From PUPG01 sp964463915 (GTDB lineage: Bacteria > Bacteroidota > Bacteroidia > Bacteroidales > UBA7960): a stretch of DNA of 64,000 nucleotides. The DNA lies in the NCBI GenBank assembly GCA_964463915.1, contig CAYXEH010000005.1:26059-90058 (forward strand), written 5' to 3'. Of this stretch, positions 59,044 to 64,000 are shown in pieces. Within the stretch, counting starts at the first letter, position 1; the number at the start of each line of letters is the position of its first letter. Under the pieces are notes generated by a model. It was not told the DNA's origin and searched no databases. It was given only the letters and a program-made list of their open reading frames with translations. The position numbers and the translations under genes were made by a program.

Positions 59044-60411
59044 TCACCTGCCCAGCGCTTTTTCAATATTGTTTCTTGCATTCAGCACCTCAAAGAGGGC
59101 ATTGTAATAATTTGCCTGGGTGCTTATGAGCTGGTCGTTGGCTTGTGTCAGTTCCAGGCTGGATGCCATGCCTTCACGGAACATGATGGAGGTGCGTTCA
59201 AAAATACGCCGGGCAAGATCCAGGTTCTCCTGTTCTTTTTTGTATTGCTCCTGCGCAGTGTCAAAAGCTGCCATGGCCTCCTGCATTTGCAACTTCAGCG
59301 ACTGGAATGTCTCTTCCTTATCAATGCGTGCCTTTTCCAGCTCTATACGTGCCTGCGCTACCCTGGATGATCGCATGCCGCTGGAGAAGATTGGGATATT
59401 GAGGTTTACCGCGAAATAGGTGCTGGGAAACCAGGAATGATCGCTGTCAAAAAAGTTAAACTCATCGCGCATGGCCATTTCCTGGCGGATGAATGATGCA
59501 GAGATCCTTGGCAGATACGCCGACTGCTCCCGTCGCATACCCATAAGGCTCATTTCTTCCTGTGTCAGTGTCATGCGGTAGGCAATATGTTTTTCGGCAG
59601 CAAACTCAGTGAGGAAAGACATGTCATCCATCAGTTCCTGGTGAAGGTCTTCAAGCCCATCGGTCAGCCTGAGATGTTTTTCCATGTCCAGGCCCAGCTG
59701 AAGTTTCAGCAGCTTGGTGGTGACATCCTGCTGGCGTTTCAGTGATGATATCCGGTTTTCAAGATTGGATACAGTAAGCTGAAGCTGGTCTACGTTGATG
59801 GGATCTGTGAAACCTTCTTTCAATAATTCACGCGTTTCTTCAAGCTGCTTCTCCATATTTCGGAGGTTCTGACTTACGATTTCGATATTCTTTCCTGACA
59901 GCAATACCAGGAAATAAGTTTCTGTGACTGTATTTTCAACTTCCAGCCCGGAACGCTCCAGGGTTTGATCTGCCAGGTCACGAAAAATGCGGGATGCACG
60001 CAGACCCACGATGTACTGACCGTCAAAAATAAGTTGCTCCACGGAGGCGGTCGCGGTGATGTTTTGTTCCGTTCCAAACTGTACCTCCCGGAATTCGCCC
60101 GGCTCTCCTCCGAAAAACTCCGCGGGCACCAGCGAGGTAGCGATATCAATGTTATAGTTGTAGCCTACGGAGGCATTTATTTGCGGAAGGCCTTCGGCAG
60201 TTGTTTCCCATACTTGCTGTTCTGCAATATCCAGATCATTTCTGGCCCGGCGCATGGCGTAACTATGTTCCATGGCGTAATGGCGTGCTTCTTCGAGACT
60301 CAGGTTCAGCGTATCAGGCTGCTCACTTTCTGCCCCGGGCACGACAGGAGTGCTTGCCAGAAGAAAAAACAACATTGTTAAAAACCGGAATAAGGATAAA
60401 GATGGCTGCAT
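59044..60411 (-). CDS. TolC-family outer-membrane efflux protein (RND pump)
   Basis: 455 residues with a signal peptide ending near VPG-A. Two TolC repeats are seen: the first helix pair includes SLEEARHYAMEHSYAMRRARNDLDIAEQQVWET, and the second includes RIELEKARIDKEETFQSLKLQMQEAMAAFDTAQEQYKKEQENLDLARRIFE, with the conserved MFREGMASSLELTQANDQLISTQANYYNALFEVLNA. First gene of the RND operon, 72 bases upstream of the adaptor. Confidence 0.92.
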   Translation of the reverse strand: MQPSLSLFRFLTMLFFLLASTPVVPGAESEQPDTLNLSLEEARHYAMEHSYAMRRARNDLDIAEQQVWETTAEGLPQINASVGYNYNIDIATSLVPAEFFGGEPGEFREVQFGTEQNITATASVEQLIFDGQYIVGLRASRIFRDLADQTLERSGLEVENTVTETYFLVLLSGKNIEIVSQNLRNMEKQLEETRELLKEGFTDPINVDQLQLTVSNLENRISSLKRQQDVTTKLLKLQLGLDMEKHLRLTDGLEDLHQELMDDMSFLTEFAAEKHIAYRMTLTQEEMSLMGMRREQSAYLPRISASFIRQEMAMRDEFNFFDSDHSWFPSTYFAVNLNIPIFSSGMRSSRVAQARIELEKARIDKEETFQSLKLQMQEAMAAFDTAQEQYKKEQENLDLARRIFERTSIMFREGMASSLELTQANDQLISTQANYYNALFEVLNARNNIEKALGR

Positions 60412-60614
60412 CGTTCAGTAATTTACATAATAATATGAGTAACTGTTTGACAAGATACTTTGTTCAGTTTCTTTGGCCAAATATGGCCGGCCCGTTTCTG
60501 TCGGATTGGGAGAGAAAATTAATTGTCAAACTTTTACAGACTTGATCTGTTTATGCATTTGTGTCAAACCGTGAACAGTGCGTTTTCTGCCGGAAACAAA
60601 AAAAACATATACCC

Positions 60615-60889
60615 ATGAAAAACTATCTTGTTATTGGCGCATCATCCGGGATCGGGAAGGAGCTCGCATCCATCCTTAATCATGAAGGTCACCAGGTTTA
60701 CGGCACTTATCGCAATACGGAAGTGGAGTCGGAGGGAAATGGAGTGGAGTACCATTTCCTGGATGTGACAGCGGATCAGTGAGTGATATTGCCGAAATGG
60801 CTGCTTTTTTGCTGTCTGACAAAGCCGGCTGGATCACCGGGCAGGTGTATGGGGTGGATGGCGGTATGTCGTCCCTTAAAGTCAGTTAA
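60615..60889 (+). pseudogene. SDR oxidoreductase with the central ~60% missing
   Basis: The N-terminus is intact (MKNYLVIGASSGIGKELASILNHEGHQVYGTYRNTEV, to YHFLDVTADQ). It then meets a stop and, in another frame, the C-terminus of the same family: SDIAEMAAFLLSDKAGWITGQVYGVDGGMSSLK. The ~150 residues that should join them, with the catalytic Ser-Tyr-Lys, are absent. Either a deletion pseudogene or a mis-assembly; the two ends are too well preserved to be old. Confidence 0.85.
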
Positions 60890-60901
60890 ATATAACTGTC
60901 C

Positions 60902-61034
60902 ATGGCTTTTGATCAATTGCGTAAAGAACAGTTCATCCCTGCGGGCCATTGCCAATCGCGTGATGATTCGCCCCCGGCTGGAGGCCATTTTTGATTACAG
61001 CACCAAAGCCCTGGATAAGAAATTCGGGCTATAA
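60902..61034 (+). pseudogene. Probable SRPBCC-family gene, centre deleted
   Basis: A plausible start (MAFDQLRKEQFIPA) is followed, after a frame change within ~15 codons, by a C-terminal-looking segment ending at a stop: AIANRVMIRPRLEAIFDYSTKALDKKFGL. Both ends resemble the START/SRPBCC (cyclase/dehydrase-like) proteins of Bacteroidota, which are ~150 residues. I am unsure of the family, but the composition argues for a remnant. It follows the deleted SDR gene directly. Confidence 0.4.
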
Positions 61035-61364
61035 ATAAGGTTGGATTTTCTGGAAGTTCCGGTTCCGGGTGATCCCCATGATCAAAAACCAGTCAATCAC
61101 CACCCAGATACCCAGTCCGCCGAGGGTGATCAACTTCAGTATACCCAGTCCGACATCTCCCACCATGAATCTGTCGATGCCCAGGTAGCCGACCAAAATT
61201 GATATTATCAGAATCAGCACAGGATCGTGGAAGTTAAGAGACTGCACCAGCACCCGGCGACTGTCGTCCATTTTCCTGAGCGAATCCCGGATTATTTCAA
61301 GATGGTAATCTTTAAAAAATTTCCCCTTTGACATGATGAACATGTCTACTTTGTAGTCGTCCAT
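61029..61364 (-). CDS. TM2-domain membrane protein
   Basis: A 111-residue protein starting at the ATG of MDDYKVDMFIMSKG. The C-terminal half is the TM2 domain: two membrane helices with the loop LVGYLGIDRFMVGDVGLGILKLITLGGLGIWVVIDWFLIM, including the conserved DRF and W-DW residues. The N-terminal ~45 residues are soluble and charged. Function unknown. Its stop overlaps the end of the adjacent remnant on the other strand by 6 bases. Confidence 0.85.
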   Translation of the reverse strand: MDDYKVDMFIMSKGKFFKDYHLEIIRDSLRKMDDSRRVLVQSLNFHDPVLILIISILVGYLGIDRFMVGDVGLGILKLITLGGLGIWVVIDWFLIMGITRNRNFQKIQPYL

Positions 61365-61755
61365 GAGCAGTAAGGTTAAGGTTTTCCACCTGTAAATATA
61401 CAATTTTACCTGATAAAAAGGGGGTGTAAATCTGTTTAAGGAATGTTCGGAGAGATTAATTGGGTGATTTATGCAATTCCCCTCCGCTGGTCGTCGAACA
61501 CGACAGGGAATATGACGGGGCCTTTTTTTATGTTTGGTGTGGGTATAAATAACCCCACCTTGTGAATAATACCTGCATTTCCTATCTGCAGTTGATAATA
61601 TTGCTTTTGTGAGTAATAGAGAAATCATTTCTTTACCTTATAAGTAAGATTCTCTAAGTGTATATATATATATTTAATTCATTACTTTTACTAGTGTGGA
61701 GACTAAAATACTATGCAGTTCAAGCCAATACTGAGGAATTAATACTGCCAGGGTT
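61365..61755. other. Intergenic region, AT-rich
   Basis: About 390 bases. The first part holds the TM2 promoter on the minus strand (TATATTTAC near 61398 resembles the -7 element). The rest has a TATATATATATA tract at ~61660 and no recognisable gene. A longer minus-strand open frame continuing the TM2 gene upstream has no protein character. Confidence 0.5.
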
Positions 61756-62280
61756 ATGTGTTTAAAAAGAGAACTTTACGACTTAATACGGACCGATGAA
61801 AGTATTTTTGATTTCATACAGGATAGTGCATTGGATGGCTTATGGTATTGGGATCTGGAGCATCCCGGGAATGAATGGATGAATGCCAGGTTCTGGACGG
61901 TTTTGGGCTATAATCCCGATGAGATGCCGCATAAGTCAAACGCCTGGCAGGATATTATCAATCAGGATGATTTAAAAGTCGCTTTTGATAATTTTTATAA
62001 ACATTGCGAAAACCCAAAACATCCTTATGACCAGGTTGTAAGATACACACATAAGAACGGCTCAACGTTTTACTTTTCGCTTCCCTATAATACTGAATCG
62101 GCCACCGAAGCCACCAGGCATATCAGGGCATTTAATAAAGAGGTTGTCATTATTGCACAAACTGCCGATGGGCTGTATGAAGACAGGCAGAAATCCATCC
62201 AATCCGGATGCAACGACTATATAGCAAAACCTTTTAGCAGTAAGGAATTACATGGATTGATCAAAAAGTATTTCGGGTAA
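61756..62280 (+). pseudogene. Hybrid histidine kinase reduced to PAS and receiver fragments
   Basis: A 174-residue open frame joining pieces of a hybrid sensor kinase. Residues ~15-105 are a PAS domain (FIQDSALDGLWYWDLEHPGNEWMNARFWTVLGYNPDEMPH, QVVRYTHKNGS). The next residues, TFYFSLPYN, are the end of a HATPase domain. Residues ~115-174 are the last part of a receiver (TRHIRAFNKEVVIIAQTA, SGCNDYIAKPFSSKEL). The HisKA domain, most of the ATPase and the phospho-acceptor Asp are gone. The reading frame survives both joins, so a short PAS protein could still be made. Confidence 0.8.
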
Positions 62281-62303
62281 GGATACCCATTTATAATTCT
62301 TTT

Positions 62304-62311
62304 TATTTTTG
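62304..62311 (+). promoter_or_regulatory. Candidate -7 element upstream of the CoA-binding gene
   Basis: TATTTTTG, a full TAnnTTTG match, 110 bases before the ATG, implying a ~100-base leader. No -33 match was identified. Confidence 0.35.
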
Positions 62312-62420
62312 TCGTAAACCTGACCAGAGGGGATCTTTATGTAAATCTGATAAAAATCTCCACCAAATAAAGTGAACTGGCATTATAAAGGCACAGGCAT
62401 CCAATTTCAATCACCATAAC

Positions 62421-62876
62421 ATGAAACCGTCCAAAAGCCAAATTGATCAATTCCTTGCCCATCAGCATATTGCCATGGCCGGGTATTCCCATCACCCGAA
62501 AAAGTTCGGGCATGAGGTATTTCGTACTTTGACAGAGAAAGGGTACGATATGGAAGCTGTTAACCCAAAAGGCGGCCGGGTAGAAGGATCAGGGAAAGAG
62601 GTATTCACCCACGTGGACCAGCTTCCTGATGATTTGAACGCCTTGTTGGTTGTCACGAAAAAAGACCAGTCTCTAAAAATAGTGCAGGATGCCCGGAAAA
62701 AAGGGATTGCGCATATCTGGGTTCAGCAGATGTCTGCTTGTCCTGATTTGAAAGCCATGGCCGCAAATGATCCCGGGATTATAATCGGGCAGTGCATTCT
62801 GATGCATGCAAAACCTTCGGGGATCCATAAATTCCATCATCTTCTTTCCGGGTTTTTTGGGTTACTGCCCAGGTAA
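62421..62876 (+). CDS. CoA-binding domain protein (YccU-like)
   Basis: A 151-residue single-domain Rossmann protein of the CoA_binding_2 family: HIAMAGYSHHPKKFGHEVFRTLTEKGYDMEAVNPKGG at the N-terminus, then LPDDLNALLVVTKKDQSLKIVQDARKKGIAHIWVQQMS. The family resembles the CoA-binding part of succinyl-CoA synthetases. YccU-like members bind CoA, but their role is unclear. The C-terminus (GIHKFHHLLSGFFGLLPR) is an extra amphipathic tail. Confidence 0.85.
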   Translation: MKPSKSQIDQFLAHQHIAMAGYSHHPKKFGHEVFRTLTEKGYDMEAVNPKGGRVEGSGKEVFTHVDQLPDDLNALLVVTKKDQSLKIVQDARKKGIAHIWVQQMSACPDLKAMAANDPGIIIGQCILMHAKPSGIHKFHHLLSGFFGLLPR

Positions 62877-62902
62877 ATCATCCGCCCTGCGGGGGATCCT
62901 TT

Positions 62903-62920
62903 GGATGTTGCGGAACATCC
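62903..62920. terminator. Hairpin between convergent genes
   Basis: GGATGTT-GCGG-AACATCC is a perfect 7-bp stem with a 4-base loop, set inside weaker outer arms (CCTGCG / CGCAGG). It lies between the ends of the CoA-binding gene and the serine hydrolase gene and could stop both transcripts. No T-run is present. Confidence 0.5.
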
Positions 62921-62934
62921 GCAGGTACAAGTGC

Positions 62935-64000
62935 TTACTGTTGAAGTTTCAGCAGTTGTTTGATCACCTTTCTGGCCATGAAATCAAGGGCTTTGCCCCT
63001 GTAGGCAAAATCATTGAATGATCCGATGATGAATGATTCTGTGAGCGGGTGGTAGAACATGAAAGCACCGGTTACCCCCACACATCCCCAGCTGTAGGTT
63101 TTCTCCGGCATGAGCACCGGAATGGTCTTCATCTTCCAGATCGAATACCCGTAATTGAAGGCAATGCTGGGGAAACCCATGTTGACGTAGTCGCTCAACA
63201 TGATATTAAGGGTTTCCCTGTTGATGATTGCTCCGTTTACCAGCGCCTTCATGAATGCCAGGTACTCTGAAAGCGGGGCGGTGATGCTTCCTCCTGCGTA
63301 GTCAATCAGGTGCACGCCTTTTACCGACAGGAAGTTGGTGTTCCTGATGTAGAGGCCGGCCATGGGGTGGGGCGATTCTTTTTTGGGCCGGGAAAAGCCA
63401 TAGCAAAATGCATGCTCCATCCCTAACGGATCAAATATATACTGATGCATGGCCTCATGGAACTTCATGCCCGTGATCTTCTCAATGATGAAACCCAAAA
63501 GGTAATAATTGGTATCGGTGTAATGATGCTTTTTACCGGGCGGGGCCACTGGTTTCAGGTTTGCTTTCCCCCACTGTACGGCCTCTCTTGTCTCAATCGG
63601 GAAATCAGGGTCTTCCCGGAGTTTTTCCCATAGATTAAAAAACACATCAAACAGCCCGGAGGTCTGCATCAGCAAGTGCCTGATCCGGATGTCAGCCGAA
63701 TAATCCCTGCCCTTGTATACATGCAGGCCTTCCATGATTCCCTTGTCGAGGTATTTGTGGATGGGGTCTTTGAAATCCAGCTTCCCCTGATCATAGAGTA
63801 TGCTGATCAGGGTGGCGGTGAACAATTTCCCCACGCTGGCCAGATGCAGGGGCTGTTCAGGGCTGGCAGGGATGTCACCGGTTTTTCCTTCAGCCACATT
63901 CAGGTTGATCTCCAGTTTGTCTGAATGAACCAGCAAATAGGCATTCCTGACCCTTTCGTCTTTTTGGACCTGTTCCCGGAATGCATTTTCAATGTTTGTC
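62935..64000 (-). CDS. Serine hydrolase of the beta-lactamase class C family (5' end outside window)
   Basis: The frame remains open to the window edge, so the N-terminus lies beyond 64000. The visible ~355 residues carry the penicillin-recognising serine enzyme motifs: SVGK (SxxK) in LHLASVGKLFTATLISILYDQGKL, then YTDTNYYLLGFIIEKITGM (Tyr motif), and PLGMEHAFCYG. Such enzymes are esterases, D-aminopeptidases or beta-lactamase relatives; a peptidase or esterase role is likelier than antibiotic hydrolysis. Convergent with the CoA-binding gene. Confidence 0.85.
   Translation of the reverse strand, partial: TNIENAFREQVQKDERVRNAYLLVHSDKLEINLNVAEGKTGDIPASPEQPLHLASVGKLFTATLISILYDQGKLDFKDPIHKYLDKGIMEGLHVYKGRDYSADIRIRHLLMQTSGLFDVFFNLWEKLREDPDFPIETREAVQWGKANLKPVAPPGKKHHYTDTNYYLLGFIIEKITGMKFHEAMHQYIFDPLGMEHAFCYGFSRPKKESPHPMAGLYIRNTNFLSVKGVHLIDYAGGSITAPLSEYLAFMKALVNGAIINRETLNIMLSDYVNMGFPSIAFNYGYSIWKMKTIPVLMPEKTYSWGCVGVTGAFMFYHPLTESFIIGSFNDFAYRGKALDFMARKVIKQLLKLQQ

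Noticed and set aside
61365..61628. Upstream extension of the TM2 gene to residue 199
   Set aside because: The extension is AT-rich with no domain, covers the likely promoter, and TM2 proteins of this type normally begin near the chosen ATG.
1..64000. CRISPR array, tRNA, rRNA or insertion sequence
   Set aside because: The visible repeats lack the spacer-repeat pattern of CRISPR, no transposase or terminal repeats with target duplications were seen, and no cloverleaf or ribosomal sequence was recognised.

Overview
The window is chromosomal DNA from a Bacteroidota bacterium, most likely of the Marinilabiliales/Bacteroidales kind. Three things point there. Several genes have the Bacteroidota -7 promoter element TAnnTTTG. 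Lipoprotein signal peptides are common. The block nadK - DUF6089 barrel - uppS - bamA - ompH is the classical Bacteroidota envelope arrangement. A run of 100 Ns (35570-35669) shows a scaffolded draft assembly. No tRNA, rRNA, CRISPR array, transposase or phage gene was recognised.

Layout. 0.3-3.6 kb: a lipoprotein, fabD and a Na+/Ca2+ antiporter. 3.9-8.3 kb (minus strand): a nucleotide-sugar operon (aminotransferase, N-acetyltransferase, UDP-HexNAc 6-dehydrogenase, dTDP-glucose dehydratase). 8.7-16.6 kb: waaA, a small membrane protein, a secreted M28 peptidase, an exported MsrA, an iron alcohol dehydrogenase, a phosphofructokinase with PPi-type residues and a DUF4168 protein. 16.8-28.3 kb: mutS, then minus-strand envelope genes (ompH, bamA, uppS, DUF6089, nadK, rodA, mrdA). 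28.4-36.3 kb: a saccharopine-dehydrogenase-like enzyme, a CopB-type copper ATPase, class I aldolase, a class A PBP, the gap and an SRAP protein. 36.4-36.9 kb: a wrecked alpha-amylase. 37.1-41.1 kb: a barrel protein and a five-gene fatty-acid-synthase-like cassette (ACP, dehydratase, half-ketosynthase, ketosynthase, ketoreductase). 41.1-49.2 kb (minus): a nine-gene exporter operon (lipoprotein, TolC, HlyD, two ABC ATPases, two ABC-2 permeases, nitroreductase, metallo-hydrolase) converging on it. 49.5-54.1 kb: a large secreted alpha/beta hydrolase, a YtxH protein and a TPR protein. 54.3-60.4 kb: an RND tripartite pump. 60.6-62.3 kb: three consecutive genes with their middles missing. 61.0-64.0 kb: a TM2 protein, a CoA-binding protein and a serine hydrolase cut by the window edge.

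The most interesting points are these: (i) the ACP/KS/DH/KR cassette facing a dedicated ABC exporter, a candidate uncharacterised acyl or polyene biosynthesis-and-export locus; (ii) a family of 64-bp tandem intergenic repeats at three loci downstream of genes, two of them with a CTTCG-loop hairpin; (iii) short arrays with an exact 21-bp period at gene edges, some read in frame as heptads; (iv) three neighbouring genes that keep both ends but have lost their centres. All calls come from reading the sequence alone; no database search was run.
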